The notes: generated from the sequence alone by a model not told the origin. A DNA stretch of 64,000 bases from Siphonodentalium dalli (GCA_032622095.1 CP136065.1:116479195-116543194), one strand, 5' to 3'; shown: positions 46,701-51,253, numbered from the stretch's first letter. Program-made: numbers and translations.

Positions 46701-49396
46701 AAACACAACCGTACCCCCTAAACTGGCTCTCGTCATATTTTGCTCTTCCGATAGTCCAAGTGCTTGTTGTAGAAAACACCACAACTGTGATAAAGGTGTT
46801 AAAGCATTAAACTTGGCACATATGTTCCTTATACGCTACTGCTCATTTTCACATGTAGCGACATTCGCGACAGTCTCTTCTTAGCAACGGTTGCTAGGCA
46901 ACTACCCGGCATCGAATTAATGCATATGACTGATATTATGTGTGAGTTCTAACAAACTAAACTACGTGGATCTGATAATCTCTGTCACTTGGTGGACACT
47001 CCTGCACCACAGCTGTTCTTTATCCCCGTAGAATATATATTTTTTTGGTTCCTCTTCCAAATGGTATATAATATGGAATATGTTGTATATAATGTGATCT
47101 GGCCATTCGAAAATTAAGTGGGCCTTTAACTTTTATTTGAACTTTCAGTTGTTATTATGACATTTGATCACATTAATTAAAGTTGTTTATTGTGAAAATT
47201 GACAATGAGTACCGGTAACTGTTGTTTCAATTGTTAATATAATAATAATTAATCGTTACTAGTGTATAAAGTTGTTTAATTGCACTCATATCCACAATAA
47301 CAATGCCTGTTAATTTTTTTGGCTTATTGTTATAGGAATTCCCAATTTTAGCCTCTACGATGCAAATTTTTTCCCAATGCCAAGGGCCTGGGACCCTTTC
47401 ACAAAAATGGTTGAAAAATCCCTGGTTCATCTCAATTTCCCGATTTTGAATTATCCTCAACTGTAAATGGTTTATTCTTTGACCTTGATGGTTGTAAGAA
47501 TCTCATATAGGGATACCTATGTGAATGGACCGAAAAATCTTGTGGCCAGAAAGTTTAACCAAATGAAAATTTTATTAGCCAAATGAAAACAACTTTGGCC
47601 AAATTAAATATAATCATAACTAAAACAACACAAAAACAACTTTAAGAACAATATTATACGAACATAGGTATGCCTTTTATCGCACAGATAGATCAATTCA
47701 TGTAAAGCATTAAAACAAAATACGGCGAGATTTGACATCGGACCATATGCAAAAAGCCCGGTGAAAATCAGTCAGAAATTTTTCATCGCAGAGGCGATGG
47801 ACTGTTCTGCTTTGGCTATGGTTGTTACTTGTTTTCCTTCATGTTTTTACTCTCCTTCAACATTTGTTCAGATGCATAATGGGAGTAGTTACCTGAAACA
47901 AAATTCGCAAACATGAAACTAACATTCTATATAATTATAATCACATAAATCCGCTAAACCAATTGTAATAACTCTATGTCGCTGACACCATGACAGTCGC
48001 TAACTGTTGCTTATTGTCGTAAGGTGATAACTGTTGAATATCTATTGTATTCAAACCTTTTATGATGTGAAGCCAGGTCGTTATTAGATGGGATGTAGTT
48101 TATGACACATTATGTAACGGGCCATTGCCAAAAAATGCATTTAGGTATTTTATCGTACATACTGCCTAATCAACAAAACATTATATAACCAATGTACAGA
48201 TTAAGTGTTTTGACAATTAGACTGGTTAAATGTTAGAGCTTACCTGTTGCTGTCTCGTGAAGTTTGATTATGTGCAGTGATTGTGAAGGATGGATACTAT
48301 TCTGATCCGCCAATTTATTGGACATTGTAAAAACACTCCATAAAACAACAACGTTATCACTAGGTATTCACCTATTCATTCTGCTCACTGATAACAACTC
48401 TCTTCAAAGCATACATGTTTACATAATCGGTGTCATCGACCACGTATAAAAAAAAATCCGCATATTTTTGGACCGTTGCGGTACGATATTTCCAAAGTAC
48501 GAAATACTTTCATCACCTAACTTCATCTGGACTGTACGTCGATCTATTCAGCACCTTTTAATTAGCTTTCCGTCTCCATTTGGGGTAAAAAAAAATTGGC
48601 CAAAAGTTTAGCCAAATGAAATTTTTATTAGCCAAATTCGAAAAAGTTTGGCCATTGGCAAATTTAGCCACCGACAGCGCGAACACTGGCGAATGGGTTT
48701 CAAAAGACTGTTCAACATTGTTTGTTTGTTTATCTCCAATTCAGGAACCATCACTCTTATATGGCTTACACGCCACTTCTTTTTATATGTCTGTCAAAAT
48801 TTTTGGATTTCGATTGATAACTTTAGTATTTGTTTTACGATCGACTAAATTTTGCCTGAGTTATAGCCGTTGTTCGACTTATAATATGCCAAGTTTTTTT
48901 TTTTCCAGATGACAAATCCCTGTTGATTATGGATTAGTTATGTTGCCAAACATTTCAGATATAACTTATATTTATGTCAATTATTATGATCTAACAACGG
49001 GCGTGTTAAGCCATGTTTCTGCGGTACTTGTTTCGTCTGTCTTCATTTCAGCTATGGGTTGGAATTTAACTTTAATATGCCCAATATTAAATTGTGTGTG
49101 TGCAACCTCTTGTTTAGAAGATTTTTATGTCAAATCCTGTAACCTCACCTTAAAACAAATTATCTCTTCTTCAGGCTTATCAGAGTATAGAAGACATGAA
49201 GAACAAAGTTGCTGCTTCAACGATTCCATATTATGTTAGCATGAGGACTTTAGAAGCTGTACATAAGGCACTGGACATGCCACTTAGCAGAACTCTAGGG
49301 AATATTAAAATGAGTGGATTCAATAGGAATATAGAAAATGAGGAGGATGGAGATATTGTTGAGGAAGATGTTCCTATGTACCAGGATGATGTGTGA
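1642..49396 (+). CDS. IFT140: IFT140, intraflagellar transport protein 140 (3' 20 exons; 5' part outside window)
   Basis: Subunit of the IFT-A complex, which drives retrograde transport in cilia and the ciliary entry of membrane proteins. Join of exons: 1642-1717, 3131-3222, 4091-4218, 4989-5106, 6193-6347, 7537-7711, 14704-14835, 16132-16337, 20336-20513, 24031-24114, 24646-24752, 25962-26057, 30767-30899, 31795-31938, 34982-35110, 36988-37377, 39164-39376, 40632-40798, 42041-42182, 49175-49396. The sum is 3087 nt, giving 1028 residues plus TGA, with no internal stop and every junction GT/AG and phase-compatible. Window residues 1-~290 are the end of the second WD40 propeller. About 315-950 is the TPR-like solenoid, with the family signatures [41 protein letters not shown] and [12 protein letters not shown]. 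The tail is acidic (ENEEDGD...). Human IFT140 is 1462 residues, so about 430 N-terminal residues lie upstream. No exon appears broken. Introns reach 7 kb through transposon insertion. Confidence 0.97.
1890..2480. repeat. Degenerate ~155-bp tandem repeat, four units
   Basis: The motif 'cagccatgggttat...tgaatgaaatttggtatgg' followed by 'gtgcccaatgac...attctagagttatcc' recurs from about 1920, 2070, 2228 and 2388. Related sequence occurs at 54110-54600 and 56390-56660. Confidence 0.75.
3131..3222 (+). CDS. IFT140: IFT140 exon b (propeller)
   Basis: Reads [20 protein letters not shown] and ends in VQVRTFQ, matching the family stretch 'ENVYTVE...VQVRTWQG'. Acceptor ttacttgtag, donor gtatga. It ends in phase 0. 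Confidence 0.95.
3272..3562. mobile_element. Short inverted-repeat element (MITE-like)
   Basis: 14-bp perfect inverted ends: tgtgttctcaggca at 3272-3285 and its complement at 3549-3562, 291 bp overall, non-coding. No clear target duplication. Confidence 0.5.
4091..4218 (+). CDS. IFT140: IFT140 exon c (propeller)
   Basis: Reads [20 protein letters not shown], then [10 protein letters not shown] and VYDLSR. This is a WD-type blade closely matching 'GTVKQ...EGNPCFLDICGNFLVVGT'. Acceptor tctgttgtag, donor gtaaga. The final Arg codon is split. Confidence 0.97.
4453..4702. mobile_element. piggyBac-like double-hairpin MITE, copy 1
   Basis: Starts aacccttccatgactgga and ends in the complement of that end (cgtcatgaaaggg). 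Between them are two adjacent hairpins built on ccaatgcattctcttatat. It is diverged and partly deleted, with no intact TTAA pair. Confidence 0.75.
4989..5106 (+). CDS. IFT140: IFT140 exon d (propeller)
   Basis: Continues ...[21 protein letters not shown] and [16 protein letters not shown]. It corresponds to the human 'RREAK...LAELVPG' segment. Acceptor tttatcag, donor gtgagt. It ends in phase 0. Confidence 0.95.
6193..6347 (+). CDS. IFT140: IFT140 exon e (propeller)
   Basis: Reads [20 protein letters not shown] and [12 protein letters not shown], matching 'PDSKICFYDVEMDTV...FDFKTG'. Acceptor accaattccag, donor gtaagt. It ends in phase 2. Confidence 0.95.
6576..7464. mobile_element. hAT-like non-autonomous transposon
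   Basis: 889 bp with ends agggtttccgct and agcagaaaccctg, flanked by a perfect 8-bp direct repeat acatatgt (6568-6575 and 7465-7472). hAT elements make 8-bp duplications and often start CAGGG. There is no transposase ORF. Its inner right end contains two diverged GGGGAAT-rich units (7310-7430). Confidence 0.7.
7537..7711 (+). CDS. IFT140: IFT140 exon f (propeller)
   Basis: Contains [19 protein letters not shown], matching 'PVNHFWDQSEPRLFVCEA'. It then has a charged, lineage-variable loop ([12 protein letters not shown]). Acceptor ctccacag, donor gtgagt. The next intron is 7.0 kb and holds DIRS copy A. Confidence 0.95.
7894..8078 (+). repeat. Left inverted terminal repeat, DIRS copy A
   Basis: About 185 bp, pairing with 12481-12664 at roughly 95% identity. 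Begins cttggacactgaatgaac. Copy B has the same repeat, more diverged. Confidence 0.88.
8037..8044 (+). promoter_or_regulatory. TATA box in left ITR, DIRS copy A
   Basis: TATAAAAG near the inner end of the left terminal repeat. The same box sits at the equivalent place in copy B (26834), so it is likely the element's promoter. Confidence 0.55.
8713..9442 (+). pseudogene. Gag-like ORF1 remnant, DIRS copy A
   Basis: Frame-disrupted coding region. Segments: a Ser/Ala-rich start ([18 protein letters not shown]), then a Pro-rich stretch ([16 protein letters not shown] ... [13 protein letters not shown] ... APRPEP ... EAPEF), then after a frame change an acidic end ([18 protein letters not shown] ... 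[10 protein letters not shown]) and TAA at 9440. The same peptide blocks recur in copy B at 28094-28822 in the same order, so they derive from a real protein. The function is unknown beyond gag-like position and composition. Confidence 0.55.
9640..10670 (+). repeat. ~600-bp tandem duplication inside DIRS copy A
   Basis: Two diverged units offset by about 600 bp. For example 'gatgacaattgatacaagct' near 9992 recurs near 10588 as 'gatgacaattaatacacgct', and 'cctagtaggagccgatcctg' near 9783 recurs as 'ctctagtaggacccgttcct'. Non-coding or decayed. Confidence 0.7.
10950..11820 (+). pseudogene. RNase H-like / post-RNase H remnant, DIRS copy A
   Basis: Short peptides in changing frames recall the end of a DIRS pol: [17 protein letters not shown] (cf. 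'sQGWGah'), [10 protein letters not shown] (cf. 'TDNsTVVaYi'), [18 protein letters not shown] (cf. 'ipGr.N..AD.LSR'), then [12 protein letters not shown] (cf. 'YAFPPfpLlp'). Frameshifts and stops separate them. Individually weak; together and in order they fit. Confidence 0.45.
12303..12402 (+). repeat. Internal complementary region, DIRS copy A
   Basis: Positions 12303-12349 are the reverse complement of the element's left end (…ctttgccggagata). Positions 12348-12402 are the reverse complement of its right end (tataatatttttttaacc … cctaataagtatcttgg). The actual right end lacks ~15 bp (agatacatattttgg) that this region preserves, so the right end suffered a deletion after insertion. Confidence 0.85.
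12481..12664 (-). repeat. Right inverted terminal repeat, DIRS copy A
   Basis: Reverse complement of 7894-8078 with few mismatches. It ends …cattcagtgtccaag, followed by the unique right tip ending near 12692 (ttaaaaaaatattata). Confidence 0.88.
12693..13132. other. Intron sequence, nothing recognised
   Basis: Between DIRS copy A and the next element. It holds a 9-bp A run (12902) and short chance ORFs only. Confidence 0.4.
13133..13619. mobile_element. TTAAAGG-ended DNA transposon relic, family 1
   Basis: 487 bp with ends ttaaaggtactcaatccg and its complement. The inverted repeats extend inward ~180 bp with mismatches (e.g. 'gtaaaaaatatttgattc' against 'gaatcaaatatttttgac'). TTAA at both tips. 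Non-coding. Confidence 0.7.
13620..14703. other. Intron rest before exon g, dispersed repeat at 14540-14690
   Basis: Mostly anonymous AT-rich sequence. Bases 14540-14690 ('gctacccttaatgtagcc … ccctttgggattg') belong to the same repeat family as 5460-5550 in an earlier intron. An 18-bp G run (14631-14648) sits inside it. Confidence 0.5.
14631..14648 (+). repeat. (G)18 run
   Basis: Eighteen uninterrupted G residues in the intron, 55 bp before exon g. Length is likely polymorphic or assembly-uncertain. Confidence 0.9.
14704..14835 (+). CDS. IFT140: IFT140 exon g (propeller end)
   Basis: Reads [20 protein letters not shown], then [12 protein letters not shown], matching '...DVLILSFF...HGFLLHE...GMEVPYYYF'. 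Acceptor tattgcatag, donor gtatgt. 132 nt, phase 0 on both sides. An 18-bp G run lies ~55 bp upstream in the intron. Confidence 0.96.
15497..15838. mobile_element. TTAA-flanked MITE with acgacatatatgtcgt palindromes
   Basis: 342 bp, ends TTAATCCTTTGG and CCAAAGGGTTAA, consistent with piggyBac-type termini. Near the left end the 16-bp palindrome acgacatatatgtcgt occurs twice, ~47 bp apart. Near the right end are catgacgtcatg and tatatgacgt. Confidence 0.6.
16132..16337 (+). CDS. IFT140: IFT140 exon h (start of solenoid)
   Basis: A low-complexity polar linker ([13 protein letters not shown]) is followed by [20 protein letters not shown] and [11 protein letters not shown], the hallmark entry into the TPR-like solenoid. 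Acceptor cctaatttcag, donor gtattt. It ends in phase 2. Confidence 0.97.
16338..17955. other. Intron sequence before the MULE-like MITE, nothing recognised
   Basis: AT-rich, with a (ta)n tract near 17050. An ORF at 17166-17480 has an acidic C-terminal end but shows no splice context or family resemblance. Confidence 0.4.
17956..18194. mobile_element. MULE-like MITE with 9-bp target duplication
   Basis: 239 bp, ends ggtaggggtaatg-type: left ggtagaggggtaatgttgca, right its near-complement (…cattacccctctacc). ~37-bp inverted repeats. Flanked by direct repeats ctgcaggct (17947-17955 and 18195-18203). A 9-bp duplication is typical of Mutator-like elements. Confidence 0.7.
18803..19202. mobile_element. 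piggyBac-like double-hairpin MITE, copy 2 (CCCTTTACCC subfamily)
   Basis: Exactly 400 bp from TTAA to TTAA, ends TTAACCCTTTACCCAACA and its complement. It contains two hairpins (around 18960-19020 and 19107-19170) whose arms read ccaatgcattctcttatata. About 98% identical to the copy at 45494-45893 over the whole length, so recently active. Confidence 0.85.
19203..20335. other. Intron sequence, nothing recognised
   Basis: AT-rich intron between the MITE and exon i. No conserved coding, hairpin or tandem structure was noticed. Confidence 0.4.
20336..20513 (+). CDS. IFT140: IFT140 exon i
   Basis: Holds the most conserved block of the family: [20 protein letters not shown] followed by [17 protein letters not shown]. 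Acceptor cattttttttag, donor gtaagc. It starts by completing the split Ser codon and ends in phase 0. Confidence 0.98.
21778..22138 (-). mobile_element. tRNA-derived SINE
   Basis: Read on the minus strand, it has an RNA polymerase III A box TAGCCCAGTGGG (22111-22122, perfect fit to TRGCNNAGYNGG) and a B box-like GAGTTCGCGCC (22061-22071). The body contains an agcgctta/taagcgct pair (21810-21840). The tail is (ATT)n at 21778-21792. It is inserted in the 3' end of the zinc-finger ORF of the surrounding transposon. Confidence 0.7.
22120..22698 (-). CDS. Transposon-borne C2H2 zinc-finger ORF (3' end replaced by SINE)
   Basis: 192 codons as it stands. N-terminal classical finger C5-x2-C8-x12-H21-x4-H26, followed by [20 protein letters not shown], a polylysine nuclear-signal-like stretch at residues 81-85, and a helical region ([20 protein letters not shown]). 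The last ~8 codons come from the SINE, so the native C-terminus is lost. It lies between the inverted repeats of the 2.7-kb element and probably encoded a DNA-binding protein or the first exon of its transposase. The exact family is not recognised. Confidence 0.5.
   Translation of the reverse strand: MTLKCYYCHTKCSHLPDICAHLTSKHAECVVKYRELFLDSNTGEWKYVTKAHQGIVPSELAREGKRVDVSDGRAYIINDVKKKKKLNTPDKVTDSRRSITFQDSGPRSDRRGCADRTPNNEKEMLTREATTLMPDIADYLEECGHLGTFIKLMRLLASRISPLDNICFLLFADLVNWFTCDTTSQMRYMWMW
23704..23963. mobile_element. piggyBac-like double-hairpin MITE, copy 3 (CATGACTG subfamily)
   Basis: Begins TTAACCCTTTCATGACT, contains two gcattctctta…taagagaatgc hairpins, and ends near ccagtcacggaaggg. 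The right TTAA is lost. Confidence 0.75.
24031..24114 (+). CDS. IFT140: IFT140 exon j
   Basis: An 84-nt exon reading [20 protein letters not shown] and ending NAGKWDK, matching '[26 protein letters not shown]'. Acceptor ttctgttccag, donor gtaggg (weaker than the others). Confidence 0.96.
24646..24752 (+). CDS. IFT140: IFT140 exon k
   Basis: Reads [20 protein letters not shown], then [14 protein letters not shown], matching '...DRVHLRSTYHRYAGHLEA'. Acceptor actttatttacag, donor gtgagt. A TTAA-type MITE begins only 17 bp past the exon end. Confidence 0.96.
24770..25010. mobile_element. piggyBac-like double-hairpin MITE, copy 4 (CATGACTG subfamily)
   Basis: Starts TTAACCCTTCATGACTGGA and ends ccagtcatgaaagggtcaa. 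Two hairpins lie between. It begins 17 bp past the end of exon k. Confidence 0.82.
25080..25740. repeat. Dispersed 'catctgattgtcaccaaact' repeat
   Basis: Degenerate segments such as 'cttcatatggatcttcgggg', 'tagatgggag' and 'catggccg…gcagc' are shared with 54880-55750. At least two diverged units. Confidence 0.6.
25962..26057 (+). CDS. IFT140: IFT140 exon l
   Basis: Reads (N)[20 protein letters not shown] and continues to FKHKDK, matching '[16 protein letters not shown]'. Acceptor ttaattttcag, donor gtgagt. A MITE starts 11 bp past the exon end, and the intron also holds DIRS copy B. Confidence 0.97.
26069..26326. mobile_element. piggyBac-like double-hairpin MITE, copy 5 (CATGACTG subfamily)
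   Basis: TTAA at both tips (26069-26072 and 26323-26326), with left end ttaaccatgactgcagcttc. Two hairpins, and the same linker 'tatttaccttga' as copies 1, 3 and 4. It begins 11 bp past the end of exon l. Confidence 0.82.
26679..26872 (+). repeat. Left inverted terminal repeat, DIRS copy B
   Basis: Pairs with 30471-30655. It has a 12-bp insertion relative to the right repeat (ttttaaaaatcg between 'gaagtcg' and 'gtacg'). Otherwise the arms are very similar through attggcatttgac-type sequence. Confidence 0.87.
26834..26841 (+). promoter_or_regulatory. TATA box in left ITR, DIRS copy B
   Basis: TATAAAAG after 'gagtcctttcgc', at the same place relative to the ITR as in copy A. Confidence 0.55.
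28094..28822 (+). pseudogene. Gag-like ORF1 remnant, DIRS copy B
   Basis: Frame-disrupted homologue of 8713-9442. Blocks in order: [54 protein letters not shown] and SEAPEF; then [20 protein letters not shown] and [10 protein letters not shown] with TAA at 28820. Agreement with copy A in peptide rather than only in DNA suggests past protein constraint. Confidence 0.55.
29063..29515 (+). repeat. 117-bp tandem repeat inside DIRS copy B
   Basis: The unit start atgcctcctctatttgtagt occurs at 29117, 29234, 29351 and 29468, exactly 117 bp apart. Because 117 is divisible by 3, the plus frame encodes a 39-residue repeat ([13 protein letters not shown]…). Diverged single units of the same motif occur elsewhere in both DIRS copies (near 8770, 10108, 28155 and 28950). 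Confidence 0.9.
30298..30398 (+). repeat. Internal complementary region, DIRS copy B
   Basis: 30298-30344 is the reverse complement of this copy's left end (…tatttgacggagata). 30345-30398 is the complement of its right end (ataatatttttttaccc … ctataataaatatcttgg). The diagnostic bases follow copy B's own ends, not copy A's. Confidence 0.87.
30471..30655 (-). repeat. Right inverted terminal repeat, DIRS copy B
   Basis: Reverse complement of the left repeat, followed by a 45-bp unique tip ending ttgggtaaaaaaatattata near 30700. Confidence 0.87.
30767..30899 (+). CDS. IFT140: IFT140 exon m
   Basis: Reads [20 protein letters not shown], then [17 protein letters not shown], matching 'WRWWAQYLESQGEMDAAL'. 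Acceptor ttgtatttcag, donor gttaat (non-consensus but in frame). It ends in phase 0. Confidence 0.97.
30960..31176. mobile_element. Palindromic MITE (TA-flanked), copy 1
   Basis: Nearly perfect 217-bp palindrome. The arm reads gtaatgccctaaataatcga … cattcatcggaaagctctca and folds back at tcaccgaga. TAC…GTA tips suggest a TA target, as in Tc1/mariner MITEs. Confidence 0.85.
31795..31938 (+). CDS. IFT140: IFT140 exon n
   Basis: Reads [20 protein letters not shown] and ends [15 protein letters not shown], matching 'IANETGNLAASYHLARQYE...YTRAQAFKNAIRLCK'. 144 nt, phase 0 on both sides. Acceptor ttatacttgcag, donor gtaata. Confidence 0.97.
31939..32505. other. Intron sequence, nothing recognised
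   Basis: AT-rich. 'aaaggcttgtcctaat' is repeated in tandem near 32231-32260. Confidence 0.4.
32514..33847. mobile_element. hAT-like non-autonomous transposon with perfect 8-bp TSD
   Basis: 1334 bp, ends tagagatgggcggta and taccgcccatctcta, flanked by aagttagt (32506-32513 and 33848-33855). The subterminal DNA is full of 'ggtatcggta/taccgatacc' units on both sides. No transposase ORF. Confidence 0.85.
33856..34981. other. Intron sequence, nothing recognised
   Basis: Some alternation of 'cattagccagtggctgtagc' near 34350, but no coding or transposon ends seen. Confidence 0.4.
34982..35110 (+). CDS. IFT140: IFT140 exon o
   Basis: Reads [20 protein letters not shown], then EAARYYEQ and DKAVMLYHK, matching '...[23 protein letters not shown]'. 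Acceptor tttttattaacag, donor gtaatt. 129 nt, phase 0. Confidence 0.97.
35111..36453. other. Intron sequence, nothing recognised
   Basis: Anonymous sequence up to the palindromic MITE. Short ORFs only, without homology that I recognise. Confidence 0.4.
36454..36600. mobile_element. Palindromic MITE, copy 2 (internally deleted)
   Basis: Left arm intact from tacagtaatg to aaagctctcaatgagag. Most of the right arm is missing, then attatttagggcattacagta, with 'gggcattta' duplicated. Confidence 0.8.
36632..36792 (+). repeat. ~32-bp minisatellite, five units
   Basis: Unit ttctcacccccaatccatat acaatggagc(g), five copies with small changes. Confidence 0.9.
36988..37377 (+). CDS. IFT140: IFT140 exon p (longest exon)
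   Basis: 390 nt, 130 codons. Reads [20 protein letters not shown], then [20 protein letters not shown], an acidic loop ([12 protein letters not shown]) and [18 protein letters not shown]. Several TPR-like helices fall in this one exon. Acceptor attattccag, donor gtatgt. Confidence 0.97.
37378..39163. other. Intron with a dispersed 'ttggctaat' repeat
   Basis: 37790-38110 shares ~300 bp with 48400-48690 in inverted orientation (cgctgtcggt … aatttggctaataaaaattt … accccaaatggaga … agttaggtga). 'gacagtacaaagggaaaccc' is tandemly duplicated at 38148-38198, and a related segment is at 25827. The rest is anonymous. Confidence 0.55.
39164..39376 (+). CDS. IFT140: IFT140 exon q
   Basis: Reads [20 protein letters not shown], then [20 protein letters not shown] and [20 protein letters not shown]. 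It is almost identical to vertebrate IFT140. Acceptor ttggttacag, donor gttaga. 213 nt, phase 0. Confidence 0.98.
39377..40631. other. Intron with a 'tccgtccatcc' type dispersed repeat
   Basis: 39940-40440 carries diverged repeat sequence (gtctgtccatccatctgtca; 'aacatttttggtttccgac') like that at 950-1280 and 5220-5900. Nothing else recognised. Confidence 0.5.
40632..40798 (+). CDS. IFT140: IFT140 exon r
   Basis: Reads [20 protein letters not shown], then [18 protein letters not shown], matching 'VEIDEYQNYDKAHGALTEA'. Acceptor cttatatacag, donor gtatgt. The last Arg codon is split CG/A. Confidence 0.96.
40799..42040. other. Intron with a degenerate ~165-bp repeat
   Basis: 41200-41700 has about three diverged units containing 'cacttgcta', 'tattttttat', 'tgtgttcatattttat' and 'ttgattggttcattgg'. 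A palindrome ataattctagatatg…catatctagaattat lies at 41908-41940. Confidence 0.5.
42041..42182 (+). CDS. IFT140: IFT140 exon s
   Basis: Reads (R)[20 protein letters not shown], then [20 protein letters not shown], matching 'ESIKQCELLLEE...IRIGDVYGFLVEHY'. Acceptor ctctctaccag, donor gtaagt. It ends in phase 0 before a 7.0-kb repeat-filled intron. Confidence 0.96.
42272..42535 (+). repeat. ~65-bp minisatellite, four units
   Basis: Unit core ctcccacccctacacatttt, then 'agcacaggcagcccatgtga' and 'gatagctgggtga', four tandem copies just after exon s. Confidence 0.9.
42536..43119. other. Intron sequence, nothing recognised
   Basis: No repeat or exon noticed between the two arrays. Confidence 0.35.
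43120..44115 (+). repeat. ~173-bp tandem repeat, about six units
   Basis: gttcagcaacc occurs at 43197, 43370, 43718, 43891 and 44063, i.e. 173, 348, 173 and 172 apart; the missing third unit (43510-43690) is diverged. Each unit holds tccgtccgtacaaacatttt, gatagagcagcatgggggaa and ccagagttatggcccttttt. The array follows gttatgcccccgacttgaag. Confidence 0.9.
44116..45493. other. Intron sequence, nothing recognised
   Basis: AT-rich with a short (at)n at 44810-44830. No exon or element ends seen. Confidence 0.4.
45494..45893. mobile_element. piggyBac-like double-hairpin MITE, copy 6 (CCCTTTACCC subfamily)
   Basis: 400 bp from TTAA to TTAA, differing from 18803-19202 at about six positions. Both hairpins intact. 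Confidence 0.85.
45935..47129. mobile_element. TTAAAGG-ended DNA transposon relic, family 2
   Basis: About 1.2 kb, ends ttaaaggcccacttaatttt and its complement (47107-47129 side), TIRs ~45 bp including ccagatcacattatata. TTAA at both tips. No coding capacity recognised. A truncated relative lies at 59191. Confidence 0.78.
47130..47529. other. Intron sequence, nothing recognised
   Basis: Anonymous AT-rich sequence. Confidence 0.35.
47530..48690 (-). repeat. Interspersed repeat with 60-bp direct ends
   Basis: Both ends carry the same-orientation motif 'ggccaaaagtttagccaaat … attagccaaat … tttggcc' (47532-47595 and 48597-48660). The right part matches 37790-38110 in reverse. Small fragments (ttttgccaaatgaaaacaaa) lie at 53870-53910. 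Class unknown. Confidence 0.55.
48691..49174. other. Intron end before the last exon
   Basis: Diverged 'tttggatttcgattgataac' dispersed repeat (48730-49080), related to that at 5780-6110. Otherwise nothing. Confidence 0.45.
49175..49396 (+). CDS. IFT140: IFT140 last exon, with stop
   Basis: Reads [20 protein letters not shown], then [17 protein letters not shown], matching 'AYRFLEEM...YYVSPQAVDAVHRGLGLPL'. It ends in an acidic tail and TGA at 49394-49396. Acceptor tcttcttcag. The sequence around the stop is the first unit of a short tandem repeat that runs into the 3' UTR. Confidence 0.96.
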   Translation, partial: AYQSIEDMKNKVAASTIPYYVSMRTLEAVHKALDMPLSRTLGNIKMSGFNRNIENEEDGDIVEEDVPMYQDDV

Positions 49397-49503
49397 TCAA
49401 ATTCATATTAGTGCAAGAGATATCAAGGATGTGTGATCAAATTCATATGAGGACAACGAGATGTCAAATTCATATCAGGACGTGAGATCAAATTCATATC
49501 ATC
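49388..49503 (+). repeat. Short tandem repeat starting on the IFT140 stop codon
   Basis: atcaaattcatat occurs at 49396, 49436, ~49462 (as tgtcaaattcatat) and 49487. The first two copies share the longer context gatgtgtgatcaaattcata, which in copy one contains the stop TGA. Confidence 0.85.
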
Positions 49504-51253
49504 AGTAGGGATTCATGGATTGGTCTGCATCTACTGCCCAAAGTGCCAATAGTTGGAATGTTTTGATTAGAATCATTGGAATGTTGGGAACAAATTAGTC
49601 TTGGAAGATTTGTGTAATTTACCAGAAAATTTTACATTATGGGAGATCTCAGAACTACTAACCCAAGTAATGTCCTGATAAGCCGTTAGGTTGTCAACTG
49701 ATTATTCCAATAAAATCTGATAAATTTTTTTAATTTCTGAAAATTTCCCAAAAATATTCTGATAACACCCAAATTCTCTGATAATCGTCACCGATTTCCT
49801 GAAAACAGTTATATATTTTCCAATTTTATTTTCTGGCATTTTTATTTCCAAAATGGTTTTAATCTTTAACAATTTTTTATCATGATCATGATCAATGTTA
49901 CTTTCAATTTAATTTTGTTGGCAGCGGACCTTGTCTATGGGGAGTGAAGGACATTCATGTTAAAAACAAATTAAATTATAATAGCCATAAATAAACAGTG
50001 AGATATTAAACCTAGAATAAAATAGACTTTTTTCTTGATATTGAAAGTAAATAAAAATACTCAGAAATGTCACATTGATAGATACAGTATACTATTCCGG
50101 CAACTTCCCTTCATGTGGCCCACAAGAGAAGAAAACACCAAATTTCTTAAAATTGCAAAATTACCAGACACATACCGTCTGCTAATACTGATACATTGAG
50201 ATATAGAAAAATGTTGCAAAAATAGGCAAATAGTACTGGCAGTATTTCGTGCACATTTGATAATTATTTGGAGAACTATATTCAGTTATACACCCACTCA
50301 CGAAGAGAATGGGTGGTATACTGGATTGACCTCGTCACATCTATCCCTCCATTTTTCTGTCCGTCTGTCTGGGCCGATTGTTCGAAATTACTCCAAAACT
50401 CTTCAGAATTACTAGTATATCGCTTCATTTCACTATTGGGATATTGGTAGCTGATTTCCCAATTGTAATATTGAGATGAACCCTATGCACCCTCAGTAAT
50501 AATGAAGTTGCATAATATTAAGTTCCCAGACTTAATGGTGATCGTTTTCTCCCAATGCTAGTAATATATGGACTTAAAGAACCAATGACTGAAATTTTTC
50601 TAACCAAACAGTGATATTTTTACAAGACCATTGTGTTCTTATGAATGTACTCAGAAGGTTCATGCCATCCAAATTTCCAATTTTTAAGAAAAATTATAAT
50701 TGTGGTTTCCCCAAGTTGGAAATTGTCAGTTAAATAAATATATATGAAATATTCATACTTTTGTCTTGTAAATCACTGAATTTGCATTGAATACCAATAG
50801 GGCAGTTTACTAACTTTAACTTTAAAATTTCCAATTTATGATATTTTGGGTCCCTTTAGAATTGGAAAGAGGTTATGACACAATTTTTCCTTGCGAGAAG
50901 TAGTGCCTTGTTACCGGGTAACTGCTATTTGATATTTTGTTAAACTTATGCATTATCTTGATGTCAAAGCAGAAATGTCACCTTATATATTATGTCATAT
51001 CTTAATCATCATATTCACCTGTCAATAACATCATCTATTTATTTTGCAAATGACTGTGTAACACAACAAATATAAATATTTAGCTTATCATCAGAATTTT
51101 TTGTTGGGTTTTCATATTATTAGTTAACATTAATATGTCACACGGTTAGCTCTTATGATGCTAATTGGTTTATTTCCCTTTCAACTACATGTACCCATCA
51201 AAACAAACATATAGCTAATTTTTGCATTGCTTTGTTTTGACTATTAGGTGTTC
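49504..51253. other. 3' UTR and intergenic sequence
   Basis: Likely IFT140 3' UTR to about 49.7-50.0 kb. Near 50290-50440 there is a piece of the 'tctgtccgtctgtctggg' dispersed repeat. No gene seen. Confidence 0.45.
49709..49714 (+). promoter_or_regulatory. Candidate IFT140 polyadenylation signal
   Basis: First canonical AATAAA after the stop, 313 bp downstream. A second AATAAA is at 49990-49995. Which is used cannot be told from sequence. Confidence 0.45.
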
